Shown: positions 8,162 through 16,357 of the stretch, piece after piece | How the letters are laid out: each line of letters starts with the position of its first letter | Numbering within the stretch: position 1 is the first letter of the stretch | The notes under the pieces: model-generated | What the model was told of the DNA's origin: nothing | The model's input: only the letters and a program-made list of their open reading frames with translations | Databases searched by the model: none | Position numbers and translations under genes: made by a program | Assembly (NCBI GenBank): GCA_963715455.1 | Contig: OY970245.1 | Coordinates: 620,001-684,000 of the forward strand | DNA: 64,000 nucleotides | Direction: 5' to 3' | From: VRUE01 sp963715455 | Lineage (GTDB): Bacteria > Actinomycetota > Thermoleophilia > Solirubrobacterales > 70-9

Positions 8162-8779
8162 ATGATGGCCACGCTCGCCCTGATCCTCTACGCGGTCTAC
8201 CTGATCCTCGCCTTCGGCATCCGCATGCTGCTCCAGCTTCGCCGCACCGGCTCGAGCGGCTTCCACGGGGTCGGCGGGCGGCCCGGCTCGCTCGAGTGGC
8301 TGGCCGGTATCGGCTTTAGCGCCGCCTTGCTGCTGGGAGCAGCCGCGCCGGTGCTCGCCCTGCTCGACATAGTCGAGCCCATTGCCGCACTCGACACCAC
8401 CGCGGTCCATGCGATCGGCATCCTGCTCGCGATCGGCGGCATCGCGGCGACCTTCTACGCCCAGGTGGCGATGGGGTCGAGCTGGCGCATCGGCATCGAC
8501 TACGAGGAGCGCACTCGGCTCGTCACCGCCGGTCCCTTCGCCCTGGTTCGCAACCCGATCTACGCCGCGATGCTGCCGACCGCGCTCGGGCTGACGATGC
8601 TCGTGCCGAGCTGGGTGGCGATCGCCGGGCTCCTTGGCCTCGTTCTCGCGCTAGAGCTCCAGGTGCGGGTGGTCGAGGAGCCCTATCTGCTGCGTGCGCA
8701 TGGCGACGCCTATGCCGACTACGCCTCCCGGGTGGGGCGCTTTTTGCCGGGGGTCGGCCGGCTGCGCCGGGCCGGGTGA
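8162..8779 (+). CDS. Isoprenylcysteine/phospholipid methyltransferase-family membrane protein
   Basis: A 205-residue membrane protein with four to five helices and the C-terminal ICMT/PEMT signature: YEERTRLVTAGPFALVRNPIY then LQVRVVEEPYLLRAHGDAY and YASRVGRFLPGVGR. Family members transfer methyl groups from S-adenosylmethionine to membrane-bound substrates; the substrate here is unknown. It shares the CsoR operator with the divergent csoR operon, which suggests metal-responsive expression. Confidence 0.83.
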   Translation: MMATLALILYAVYLILAFGIRMLLQLRRTGSSGFHGVGGRPGSLEWLAGIGFSAALLLGAAAPVLALLDIVEPIAALDTTAVHAIGILLAIGGIAATFYAQVAMGSSWRIGIDYEERTRLVTAGPFALVRNPIYAAMLPTALGLTMLVPSWVAIAGLLGLVLALELQVRVVEEPYLLRAHGDAYADYASRVGRFLPGVGRLRRAG

Positions 8780-8856
8780 GGTTCGCCCGCAAGGGCCGTC
8801 CCACACTCGCGCCGCCAGGCCTGCCTATACTGCTCCGCGACCAAAACCTGCCTAGT

Positions 8857-8982
8857 CCCTCGGCCACGGGCCGGGGGAGCGGGGGAACCACAGGGGAGAT
8901 CTCTCCCCGGGGGCGAATCGGACGAAGCGGTCCGTAGCGCAGCTCTTTCAGCGCGAGCCCGACAGCTAACCCCGTCGGCTCG
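8857..8982 (+). ncRNA. c-di-AMP (ydaO/yuaA) riboswitch
   Basis: Conserved ydaO blocks are present in order: GCGGGGGAACCACAGGGG (8879 onward), GGGGGCGAATCGG, and the 3' block CCGACAGCTAACCCCGTCGG (8959-8978). This is the actinobacterial form that usually precedes secreted cell-wall hydrolases. It ends about 20 bases before the M23 peptidase gene. By family knowledge it binds cyclic di-AMP and lowers expression when bound. Boundaries are approximate. Confidence 0.85.
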
Positions 8983-9000
8983 AGAAAGAGAGGACGCATC

Positions 9001-9597
9001 TTGGTCAGAACAAAGCAGGGCAACGCTTGCAGGGGCAGAGCCTTCTCGGTTGCAATGGCGCTGGCGCTGGTTTGCGGATTGGCGACCGTTACCTCCCCGG
9101 CACAGGCCGGCGAAGGCGGGCTCGGCGCCGCTCCCGCGACGCCCCCCACGGCCACACCAACCACGACGGCGCGCCAGGTCTTCCCGATCCGCGGCCCGCA
9201 CGAATACTGGGACGGCTGGGGCGCCGGCCGTGGCCACCAAGGCGTCGACGTCGGCTCGCCCTGTGGCACGCCGCTGGTCGCCGTCGGGGCAGGCCGGGTG
9301 CGGTTCGTCAAATACCACGCACGGGCCGGCAACTACCTGGTGATCGACCTCAAGGAATCGATCCTCGACCTGGCCTACATGCACCTGCGTGAACCGGCCA
9401 GCGTGCGGCCCGGTCAGAGCCTCGCTGCCGGTCAGCCCGTCGGCCTGGTCGGCGACACCGGCAACGCCTCGGGCTGCCACCTGCACTTCGAGCTATGGGA
9501 AGGCGCCTACTACGGCGGCGGCTCCCCAATCGACCCGATGCCCTTCCTCACCTCCCTGGATCGCGACCGCAAGCGCCGCGCCCAGCGCACTCGCTGA
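9001..9597 (+). CDS. Secreted M23-family metallopeptidase (LytM/VanY-like)
   Basis: A 198-residue exported peptidoglycan hydrolase. Signal peptide up to about TSPAQAG (residue 36), a Thr/Pro linker, then the peptidase M23 domain: GRGHQGVDVGSPCGTPLVAV (first zinc His and Asp) and CHLHFELW (HxH motif). These are the zinc ligands of lysostaphin-type endopeptidases. Start taken as the TTG at 9001 after AGAGAGGA; a start within the signal peptide is possible. Control by the upstream c-di-AMP riboswitch fits the known link between c-di-AMP and wall hydrolases. Confidence 0.9.
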   Translation: MVRTKQGNACRGRAFSVAMALALVCGLATVTSPAQAGEGGLGAAPATPPTATPTTTARQVFPIRGPHEYWDGWGAGRGHQGVDVGSPCGTPLVAVGAGRVRFVKYHARAGNYLVIDLKESILDLAYMHLREPASVRPGQSLAAGQPVGLVGDTGNASGCHLHFELWEGAYYGGGSPIDPMPFLTSLDRDRKRRAQRTR

Positions 9598-9645
9598 GGC
9601 GCCACGACGCGCGCGGGCGCCGCGTCGTGGCGCCGATCTTTCACT
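9598..9645 (+). terminator. Rho-independent terminator of the M23 peptidase gene
   Basis: Directly after the stop codon is a perfect 14-bp stem, GGCGCCACGACGCG paired with CGCGTCGTGGCGCC (9598-9611 and 9621-9634), with a 9-base loop. It is followed by the T-rich GATCTTTCACTTT. Confidence 0.75.
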
Positions 9646-9697
9646 TTCGGCACTCCTCGGTCTTGTTCGGTCACACCAGGAGCCCGAGAGTTGCCGG

Positions 9698-9967
9698 ATG
9701 CCCCGAATAAGCAGCTTCTACGGAATCACGATCTGGATGTACCACGACGAGATCCACCATCGTGGCCGACCGCATTTTCATGCTCGCTATGGAGAGGCTG
9801 AGGCCTCCGTGGGTATCGAGAGCCCCGCAGTCATTGCCGGCGGGCTGCCGCCACGAGCGCGGCGTCTCGTGGTTGAGTGGGCCAGGCGGCATCAGGCGGA
9901 GCTTCTGGCGAACTGGGAGCGGGCACGAAAGCATCAGCCATTGGCCTCCATAGATCCACTGCCGTGA
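9698..9967 (+). CDS. DUF4160 protein (possible toxin-antitoxin partner)
   Basis: An 89-residue protein of the DUF4160 family: PRISSFYGITIWMYHDEIHH then HFHARYGEAEA and a C-terminal VEWARRHQAELLANWERARK. It lies 17 bases upstream of a DUF2442 gene. This pair is widespread and behaves like a toxin-antitoxin module in its distribution, but the activity is not established. The frame is open far upstream; the ATG after TTGCCGG is used because homology begins there. Confidence 0.82.
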   Translation: MPRISSFYGITIWMYHDEIHHRGRPHFHARYGEAEASVGIESPAVIAGGLPPRARRLVVEWARRHQAELLANWERARKHQPLASIDPLP

Positions 9968-9984
9968 CCTCTACCATCCAGACC

Positions 9985-10254
9985 ATGCGAAGTACGCCAC
10001 TGCTGATCGAGGCCATGCCATCTGACGGCTACACGGTCCATGTCCGCTTCGAGGATGGTCTAACCGCTACCGTCGACCTTTCCTACTTGCTCGACTACGG
10101 CGGCGTCTTCGAGCCCCTCCGCGAGCTTGGCTATTTCCGCCAGCTCCGTGCGGATGCGGAGGCCGGCACGATCGTCTGGCCCAACGACGCCGACATCGCG
10201 CCGGAGACGCTCTATGCCCACGCCCAGCGGTGCGCCGCTGCAACCACCGCCTAA
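9985..10254 (+). CDS. DUF2442 protein, partner of DUF4160
   Basis: An 89-residue DUF2442 protein: YTVHVRFEDGLTATVDLSYL, PLRELGYFRQLRADAEAGTI and VWPNDADIAPETLYAHA, the typical order for the family. It forms a two-gene unit with the DUF4160 gene just upstream. The stop overlaps the end of the convergent exporter gene by four bases. Role unknown; antitoxin-like partner is inferred from pairing only. Confidence 0.85.
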   Translation: MRSTPLLIEAMPSDGYTVHVRFEDGLTATVDLSYLLDYGGVFEPLRELGYFRQLRADAEAGTIVWPNDADIAPETLYAHAQRCAAATTA

Positions 10255-11426
10255 CCCGGCTCGGGCGACGCGGTCTGCACCTCGCGCTCGGCGGCGCTGA
10301 TGTCGGCTGAGATGCGTACCGCGGCGGAAAGCAGGGGGGCGGCAAGGACCAGGCCGACGGTGCCGAAGAGGCAGCCGCCGGCGATGGTCACGATGAGCAC
10401 GGCGAGCGGGTGCAGGCTGAGCGCCGCGCCGTAGGCGATCGGCTGGACCATCTGTTGGAGGACGCCGTTGGCCAGCAGGATGATCACCGCCAGGGCAAAG
10501 GCCGCTTCCGGCCCCTGGCCGCCGAGGGCGATGAGGAAGGCGAAGATGCCAGCCGCCCAGGCGCCGATGTAGGGGACGTAGCCGCCGACGAAGGTGACCA
10601 CGACGATCGTCCCGGCCAGGGGAACCCCGAGCAGCAGGGCACCGCCGCCGACGATCAACGCGCTCCAAAGGGAGACGACCGTGACCCCGAGGAAATAGCC
10701 GCGCAGGCTGCCGGCGACGCGACCGAGGATCGAGTGGGCGAGGGGGATCGGCACGCCCAGGTGGCGCTCGACGAAGCCGCCGATCGTCGGCGCGTCCTTG
10801 AGCAGGAAGAAGAGGCTGAGCGCGGTGAAGGAGACGAAGACGGCGAGCGAGGCGAGCTTGTCGATGCCGCCGGTCAGGCCGTGGGTGAGCGCCTCGAAGC
10901 CGGCGCTGACCGCGGCGCTGGTGTCGGTGTTCGCGTTGGCGGCCGTGCTCGAGCCGACGCCGAGGTCGTGAACGAATGACTCGATCTCGTGGGCGCCTTC
11001 GCTAAGGCGCGTGGAGAGGCTCTCCGCTTGGCTGGCGATCCCCGTCAGCACGATCAGCCCCACGCCGGCGGCGATCAGCGCAATCGCGAGGAAGACGAGC
11101 ACCGCGCCGACGCTGCGCGGGATCCCCCGCCGACTGAGCTGGTCGACCAGCGGCGAGGCGACCGAGGCGATGATCCCGGCGGTGATCACCGGCATGACGA
11201 TTGTCTGCGTCAGGGAAAGCAGCCAGATCGCGCCGATCAGCGCCGCACCGGCCCCAACCAGCAGCCAGGCCGAGAAGCCCAGGTCGCGCATCCACTTGGG
11301 AGCGGCGAAGACGCCGCTCAGCGCGCCGGGGTCGATTTCGATGATTTCCTCGCCCCCGCCGGTGCCCTCGCCCTCACGCCCGGGGCGTTTCAGCCGCCCA
11401 AGGAAGATCGCTCGCCGCTCGCTCAT
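10251..11426 (-). CDS. AI-2E (PerM/UPF0118) family transporter
   Basis: About 391 residues, eight predicted membrane helices, matching the AI-2E family in length and pattern: PVITAGIIASVASPLVDQLS in helix 2-3, a soluble stretch rich in Ser/Ala (about 155-195), and the conserved GGYVPYIGAWAAGIFAFLIA and HPLAVLIVTIAGGCLFGTVG near the C terminus. Members export small signals or act as Na+/H+ antiporters; the substrate is unknown. A GTG at 11459 is an alternative start, adding 11 residues; neither has a good ribosome-binding site. Confidence 0.88.
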   Translation of the reverse strand: MSERRAIFLGRLKRPGREGEGTGGGEEIIEIDPGALSGVFAAPKWMRDLGFSAWLLVGAGAALIGAIWLLSLTQTIVMPVITAGIIASVASPLVDQLSRRGIPRSVGAVLVFLAIALIAAGVGLIVLTGIASQAESLSTRLSEGAHEIESFVHDLGVGSSTAANANTDTSAAVSAGFEALTHGLTGGIDKLASLAVFVSFTALSLFFLLKDAPTIGGFVERHLGVPIPLAHSILGRVAGSLRGYFLGVTVVSLWSALIVGGGALLLGVPLAGTIVVVTFVGGYVPYIGAWAAGIFAFLIALGGQGPEAAFALAVIILLANGVLQQMVQPIAYGAALSLHPLAVLIVTIAGGCLFGTVGLVLAAPLLSAAVRISADISAAEREVQTASPEPG

Positions 11427-11473
11427 CGGAAAGCTGACGATACGTGGCGTCTCCGACACCGATACTGCACTGC

Positions 11474-12235
11474 ATGGCAGCGCCGCCCGCCCGCGTCACC
11501 TACGTCGGTCACGGGACCGTTTTGGCAGAGCTCGGTGGTGTCCGGTTGCTCACCGATCCGATCCTGCGAGGGCGGGTCGGGCACCTGCGCCGCCACGGCT
11601 CCCCGCCGCCGCCCGGCGTGGCGGACGACCTCGATGCGCTGCTCGTCTCCCACCTGCACCACGACCATGCCGACCTCCCCTCGCTGCGCAGGATCGACCG
11701 CGACGTGCCGGCGCTCGTCGCCCCGGGGGCGGGCCGCTTCTTTGCCCGCCACGGCTTCGGCGAGGTGACCGAGCTCGCCCCCGGCGAGTCCACCCAGGTC
11801 GGCGAGGTGCTCGTCACCGCGGTGGAGGCGATGCATCCGAGCCGACGCTGGCTCGAGCGCGATTCCGACGCGGTCGGCTTCCTCATCTCCCGCGGCGAGC
11901 GCCGCATCTACTTCGCTGGTGACACCGACCTCTTCGACGGCATGGGGGAGCTGGGCCCCGGCCTCGACCTGGCGCTGCTGCCGATCTGGGGCTGGGGGCC
12001 GAGCATCGGGCCCGGCCATCTCGACCCCGAGCGCGCGGCGCAGGCGGCGGCGCTGCTCGCGCCGCGGATCGCCGTGCCGATCCACTGGGGGACGCTCTAC
12101 CCGCTGGGTCTGGTGCGGCTGCGTCCCGACCCCCTGCGCACGCCGCCACGCGAGTTCGCCGCCCGCATGCGCGAGCTCGCCCCTCAGGTGGAGGCGCGGG
12201 TGCTGGCGCCGGGCGAGTCGACCTCGCTCGCATAG
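11474..12235 (+). CDS. Metallo-beta-lactamase-fold hydrolase (UlaG-like)
   Basis: A 253-residue MBL-fold protein. Metal-binding motif VSHLHHDHADLP (HxHxDH), a further zinc ligand region in VEAMHP, AGDTDLFDGM (Asp bridging ligand) and C-terminal PIHWGTLYP. This resembles the UlaG/L-ascorbate-6-P lactonase and NAPE-PLD-like group; the substrate is unknown. Start set at ATG 11474, giving VTYVGHGTVLAELGGVRLL as the first strand. The 3' end overlaps the convergent phosphodiesterase gene by 52 bases. Confidence 0.87.
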   Translation: MAAPPARVTYVGHGTVLAELGGVRLLTDPILRGRVGHLRRHGSPPPPGVADDLDALLVSHLHHDHADLPSLRRIDRDVPALVAPGAGRFFARHGFGEVTELAPGESTQVGEVLVTAVEAMHPSRRWLERDSDAVGFLISRGERRIYFAGDTDLFDGMGELGPGLDLALLPIWGWGPSIGPGHLDPERAAQAAALLAPRIAVPIHWGTLYPLGLVRLRPDPLRTPPREFAARMRELAPQVEARVLAPGESTSLA

Positions 12236-14256
12236 CTCGAGTGGCCCAGCTGGGCGAGCCAGCCGCGGAACACGCGGTGGACCCGTTCGGCGCCGACCAC
12301 CTCCTCCGGCGGCCAGGCCAGCTCGCTCGGGTGGAGCACGAAAGGGAAGCTCTGCGTTCCTCCCATGCCGCCGTGTGAGCCGACCAGCTCCTCGAAGGCG
12401 GCGACTTCGCCGAACTCCGGCCAGAGCGTGCTGTTGACCATCAGGTCGGCGCAGTGGGCAAAGCTGTCGGTGCGCTTTACGTGCGCCGCTGCGTTGGGGC
12501 CAAAGGGCGCCAGCGGGTCCTCGCCCTCGACTCGGTCCTCGTCGAGAAACCGCGTTCCGCCCTTGCCGACCACCACAGCTCCCCGCTCCTCCGAGCGCAC
12601 CAGCAGGAAGCCAATTCCGGGGTGGTCGCGCAGCGCCGGCAGGAGTCGCGGGTACAGGGCCTCGATCCGCTCCAGGGTCAGCCGGCCGGGCTCGCGCGGG
12701 AAGCTGATCAGCCCGAGGCAGCCGGAGGCCATCACCGAGAGCTCGGGAGTCCCGTCACCGTGCGCCTGCTCGATTTCGCGGCGTGAGTCGGGGTCGAGGG
12801 TGACGGCGCCGCTGGCACGACGCTCGCGGGTCGCGAGGCGCACGGTGCGCCCCGCCGCGGTGTCGTCGCGGGCGACCTCGGTGAGGCCGGCGCTCAGGTA
12901 GGCGAGCGCGTCGTCCTCGCCGCCTTCGACGGCGATCGTGCTGTCGGGCTCGCAAGCCGCGTGGACGACGTCCTCGAGCGTTTCGCCGAAGCGGTCGCGG
13001 AAGGTCTCGCCCTGCGACTGGCCGTGGTCGGAGAGCACCACCAAGCGGTAGGGACGCGGCGCCTCCGCGCAGGCGGCGGCGATCCGCGCGATCTGGCGGT
13101 CGAGGTCGCGCAGCACGGCGAGCGCGTCGTGCCGTTCGATCCCGGAGTGGTGAGCCACCTCGTCGTAGGCGAGGAAGGTGGTGTAGACGGCGGCGCGGCC
13201 GGCGAGGATGTCGCCGACGACCGCGGCCACCTGCAGGTCGCGCTGGACGACGGTCGCCCAGGCGCGGATGAGCGCGTAGGAGCGGCTGCGGGGGATGCGC
13301 GGGCGCACGTCGTCGCGCAGCTGGGCGCGAGCCGCGCGGCGCTCGCGCGCCACCTCGGCGCAGACCAGGACAAGGGTGCGGGCGACTGCGTAGGGGCGGG
13401 CGAAGTAGGCGGCGTAGTCGCGGCCGATCGGCCGCCGGCGACGCAGCGCCGTGCTCATCGTCAGCATCGAGTGGGGCGCGTCGCCAGAGAGGATGTTGGC
13501 GCGGCTGGCGCCGTCGGCGTGCAGCAGGCCGCGCCCGTCGGAGTGGCGCCGCTCCAGCTCTTCGGCATCGCGCGGATGGTTGGTGACGATCGCTGCGCCG
13601 CGCTCCTTCTCCCACCAGCGGAAGGCCGGCATGTCGTCGTTGTCGCCATGCAGCAGGCCGGCCTGGCAGGCGCCGGTCTGTGAGGACCAGTCGGTCTCCC
13701 AGCGCTGCAATTCGTGCGAGCCGCTGCGCAGCCAGGCGGCGAGGTTGGGCGCGTTGCCGTCGCTCAGCGCGCGGTGCAGGACGTCATGGGCGAGGCCGTC
13801 GACCTCGAGGAAGACGACGCCGGGAACCTCGCTCCTCGCCAGCTTGTCGCGGCGTCGCACCTGGCGCCGCACGACCTGGCGATACCAGGAGTCGTCTTCG
13901 TCGATCGCCAGCAGCGAGTAGACGAGCGAGGTGACCGCCGCCATCACGATCGTCACCACGGTGCCCTCGAAGACGCCGTCGATCTCGGCGCCGGGCAGGA
14001 CGTCGATCGCCAGGGTGACCAGCACTCCGTTGAGCACGAGCGAGGCGAGCCCCAGGGTGAGCACGGTGAGCGGCAGCGCGAAACGGGCCAGGGCCGGCCA
14101 GACGAGCGCGTTGAGCACACCGATGAGGATGGCTGCCGCGATCGCAGCTCGCGCCCCGTCGAGCACGAAGCCGTCGAGCGCCTCGGAGAGCAGCAGCAGC
14201 GTCACAGCGTCGAGCAGGACGACGAGCAGTGCCCGCCAGATGACCTGGAGCTTCAT
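12184..14256 (-). CDS. Holin-like membrane domain fused to alkaline-phosphatase-fold phosphodiesterase
   Basis: A 690-residue protein. Residues 1-118 are a four-helix membrane domain like the mycobacterial phage-holin family (PF04020): DAVTLLLLSEALDGFVLDG, GVLNALVWPALARFALPLTV, LNGVLVTLAIDVLPG. After a basic linker, residues 145-660 form a type I phosphodiesterase/nucleotide pyrophosphatase-like domain: VVFLEVDGLAHDVL (metal Asp), a likely nucleophile in DWSSQTGACQAG, AYDEVAHHSGI and VVLSDHGQSQGETF (Asp-His ligands), and GSHGGMGGTQSFPF near the end. A membrane-anchored hydrolase of unknown substrate. It lies 13 bases after the glutamate decarboxylase gene, same strand. Confidence 0.82.
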   Translation of the reverse strand: MKLQVIWRALLVVLLDAVTLLLLSEALDGFVLDGARAAIAAAILIGVLNALVWPALARFALPLTVLTLGLASLVLNGVLVTLAIDVLPGAEIDGVFEGTVVTIVMAAVTSLVYSLLAIDEDDSWYRQVVRRQVRRRDKLARSEVPGVVFLEVDGLAHDVLHRALSDGNAPNLAAWLRSGSHELQRWETDWSSQTGACQAGLLHGDNDDMPAFRWWEKERGAAIVTNHPRDAEELERRHSDGRGLLHADGASRANILSGDAPHSMLTMSTALRRRRPIGRDYAAYFARPYAVARTLVLVCAEVARERRAARAQLRDDVRPRIPRSRSYALIRAWATVVQRDLQVAAVVGDILAGRAAVYTTFLAYDEVAHHSGIERHDALAVLRDLDRQIARIAAACAEAPRPYRLVVLSDHGQSQGETFRDRFGETLEDVVHAACEPDSTIAVEGGEDDALAYLSAGLTEVARDDTAAGRTVRLATRERRASGAVTLDPDSRREIEQAHGDGTPELSVMASGCLGLISFPREPGRLTLERIEALYPRLLPALRDHPGIGFLLVRSEERGAVVVGKGGTRFLDEDRVEGEDPLAPFGPNAAAHVKRTDSFAHCADLMVNSTLWPEFGEVAAFEELVGSHGGMGGTQSFPFVLHPSELAWPPEEVVGAERVHRVFRGWLAQLGHSSYASEVDSPGASTRAST

Positions 14257-14269
14257 GGCTTACCTCCGC

Positions 14270-15634
14270 TCAGTACCCGACGGCGGTCTTGACCTGCTTG
14301 CGCTCTGATTTGTGCACGCCTCCCTTGCTCTCGAGGGTCGAGCAGGCTTGGGCGATGTCTTCGACCAGGGTGTCGATCTGGGCGCGGCTCAGGGTCAGCT
14401 TGACCAGGGCGCGCATCAGCTTCACGTCCTGGGCGTTGGCCGGCATCGTGTAGGCGGGGACCATCCAGCCCCGCTCGGCGGCGAGCTGCCAGGCGAGGTC
14501 GAACTCGTCATAGGGGTGTTCTCCGGCCAACTTGAAAGCGACCAGGGGCAGTTGCTCCTTCTCGGCGCCGATCAGCTCGAACTCGCCGCTGGCTTCGAGC
14601 GCATCGGCCAGGGCCCGCGCGTTCTCCTTCATCGTTTCCATGATGTAGCCGTAGCCATCGCGCCCGAAGCGGACGATGTTGTAGTACTGGGCCAGCACCA
14701 TCGCCGAGCCGGTGGAGAAGTTGAGGGTGAAGGTCTCGTCGGTCTTGCCCAGGTAGTTCTCGGTGAAGACCAGGTCCTCGGCGAGGTCGGAGCGCTCCCT
14801 GAAGATGAGCCAGCCGATCCCGGGGTAGACCAAGCCGAACTTGTGCCCCGAGACGTTGATCGAGCGAACGCTGTCGAGGCGGAAGTCCCACTTCGTGTCC
14901 GGGTAGAGGAAGGGCCAGACGAAGCCGCCGCTGGCCGCGTCCACGTGCAGGGGCACCTCCAGGCTTTGCTCCTCGCGCAGTCGGCCGAGCAGGGTGTCGA
15001 TCCCTTCGATGTCATCCATGTGGCCCGTGAAGGTCGTCCCCAGCACGGCCGCGACGCCGATCGTGTTCTCGTCGATGTGTGGCTCGACGTCCTCGGGGCC
15101 GATCGTGAACTTGTTCTCCTGCAGGGGAACGATGCGCGGCTCGACGTCGAAGTAGCGGCAGAACTTTTCCCAGACCACGTGCACGTCGCCGCCGAAGACC
15201 AGGTTGGGCGAGCCCGTGGGCTTGCCGGCCTTTTCCATTCGCTCCCGCCACTTCCACTTCAGCGACAACGCGCCCAGCATGATCGCCTCCGAGGAGCCCT
15301 GGGTCCGGGCCCCGGTGGTCTCGCCGGGAGCGTGGTAGAGCTCGGCGAGCATGCGGATGCAGCGCTGCTCAATCTCCGCCGAACGCGGGTACTCGGCGTG
15401 GTCGATGAAGTTCCGGTGCAGGTTCTCGGCGATGATCCGCTGAGCCTCGGGCTCCATCCAGGTGGTGACGAAGGTGGCGAGGTTGTGCATCGGGTCGCCA
15501 TCCATGACGAGTTCCTCGCCGAGCAGCCGCATCGCCTCCTGGGCGGGCATGCCCACGGGCGGGAAGGCATTGTCCGGCGCGTCTCGTGTGAGGAAGTCGA
15601 GACCGGTCGGCGTCGCGGGGTTCTTGGCCGTCAT
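14270..15634 (-). CDS. gad: Glutamate decarboxylase
   Basis: A 454-residue PLP enzyme of group II decarboxylases, close to GadB in length (466). It converts L-glutamate to GABA and CO2, consuming a proton, and so helps acid resistance. Visible landmarks: TTGARTQGSSEAIMLGALSL (phosphate binding), VPLHVDAASGGFVWPF (Asp232 to the PLP ring), SINVSGHKFGLVYPG with Schiff-base Lys265, and FSTGSAMVLAQYYN. The C-terminal tail KSERKQVKTAVGY may be the autoinhibitory plug. RBS AAAGGA seven bases ahead. No antiporter gene is adjacent. Confidence 0.95.
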   Translation of the reverse strand: MTAKNPATPTGLDFLTRDAPDNAFPPVGMPAQEAMRLLGEELVMDGDPMHNLATFVTTWMEPEAQRIIAENLHRNFIDHAEYPRSAEIEQRCIRMLAELYHAPGETTGARTQGSSEAIMLGALSLKWKWRERMEKAGKPTGSPNLVFGGDVHVVWEKFCRYFDVEPRIVPLQENKFTIGPEDVEPHIDENTIGVAAVLGTTFTGHMDDIEGIDTLLGRLREEQSLEVPLHVDAASGGFVWPFLYPDTKWDFRLDSVRSINVSGHKFGLVYPGIGWLIFRERSDLAEDLVFTENYLGKTDETFTLNFSTGSAMVLAQYYNIVRFGRDGYGYIMETMKENARALADALEASGEFELIGAEKEQLPLVAFKLAGEHPYDEFDLAWQLAAERGWMVPAYTMPANAQDVKLMRALVKLTLSRAQIDTLVEDIAQACSTLESKGGVHKSERKQVKTAVGY

Positions 15635-15949
15635 TGCGGAGTCCTTTCGTCGGCAGCCCGTGGGGTCGGGGGACTCTATGTCCGCGCACTCCCGCTGACG
15701 TTCAGGCTGCTCGCAGCAGGAGGAAAATCCCTCCTGGAGTTACTCATGACCTGAGCAGGGCTAGTCGACGCTGGCGGCCCCAGCTCCGGTCAGACTTCTT
15801 TCTCGCCCCAGATCCCCCGCGCTGATGCTCGCCCCCGCCCTCCCCCGATACTGGCGCCCCGCTTGGCCCGGTCGCCTTCTCATCCGCTCGCCGACTGAAG
15901 CCAACGTAGGCAAGGAAAAGCACGAAGAGAGGCACGGCGATGGCCTGAG
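15635..15949. other. Intergenic region, no certain gene
   Basis: This 315-base gap separates the glutamate decarboxylase start from the end of the DUF4235 gene. A 63-codon frame on the minus strand (15744-15935, GTG start, MPLFVLFLAYVGF then Gly/Ser/Arg-rich sequence) follows the DUF4235 stop by 14 bases. It could be a small membrane peptide, but it has no clear RBS and the C-terminal part looks random. It should contain the gad promoter; I see no convincing -35/-10. Confidence 0.3.
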
Positions 15950-16225
15950 CTACTCGGCGTGAGGCGCTTCCTCGCCTGGCCAGGCTCCGGTGGCCCTTGC
16001 GAAGGTGCGCCTAGCACCCTGGTCGGTAAGACCTTTGACCAAACGGAAGATCGCGCCCTCGAATAGCAGTGCCGCGATCAGCTTCGGCCAGGAGAACTCC
16101 CGGTGCTCGGACCGCGGTGGTTCCTCGTCATCCACCAGGCCCCAGAGTCGTTCGAAGATCTTCTTCCCTAGAAGTCCGGCGACCAACCCGAGGGCAATGC
16201 TGATCGGCGTAAATACGAACTTCAT
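15950..16225 (-). CDS. DUF4235 membrane protein
   Basis: A 91-residue protein of the DUF4235 family: KFVFTPISIALGLVAGLLGK (membrane helix with Gly zipper), then FSWPKLIAALLFEGAIFRLV, GARRTFARATGAWPGEE, all family-typical. Function unknown. It is the last gene of a five-gene unit with holin-like, DUF3618, YihY and a 39-residue peptide gene. Its ATG overlaps the stop of the peptide gene (ATGA). Confidence 0.85.
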   Translation of the reverse strand: MKFVFTPISIALGLVAGLLGKKIFERLWGLVDDEEPPRSEHREFSWPKLIAALLFEGAIFRLVKGLTDQGARRTFARATGAWPGEEAPHAE

Positions 16226-16341
16226 CTCGGCTCCCTTCTGGAGGCTGGCCGGGGCGCGAGCTTGATCCGAAAGAGCGAGGAGCGGAGGTCCTCACTCGCG
16301 ATGTAGGGGGTGAGGCGGGAGGCCGTTTCGGTTGCAGGCAT
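16222..16341 (-). CDS. 39-residue coupling peptide upstream of the DUF4235 gene
   Basis: A small gene too short for most callers. It has a strong RBS (CGGAGGAAG, eight bases before the ATG) and its stop overlaps the DUF4235 start as ATGA. The product is MPATETASRLTPYIASEDLR plus a basic tail ending ASRREPR. I recognise no family. It may be a real peptide or a translated leader that couples YihY to DUF4235. It starts 16 bases after the YihY stop. Confidence 0.5.
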   Translation of the reverse strand: MPATETASRLTPYIASEDLRSSLFRIKLAPRPASRREPR

Positions 16342-16357
16342 CTGCGCTTCCTCCGAT

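Noticed and set aside
8960..9000. Short leader peptide gene upstream of the M23 peptidase
   Set aside because: The bases are accounted for by the conserved 3' part of the c-di-AMP riboswitch.
14312..15754. 480-codon plus-strand frame antisense to glutamate decarboxylase
   Set aside because: The opposite strand has unmistakable PLP-decarboxylase motifs; this frame has none and reflects codon bias.
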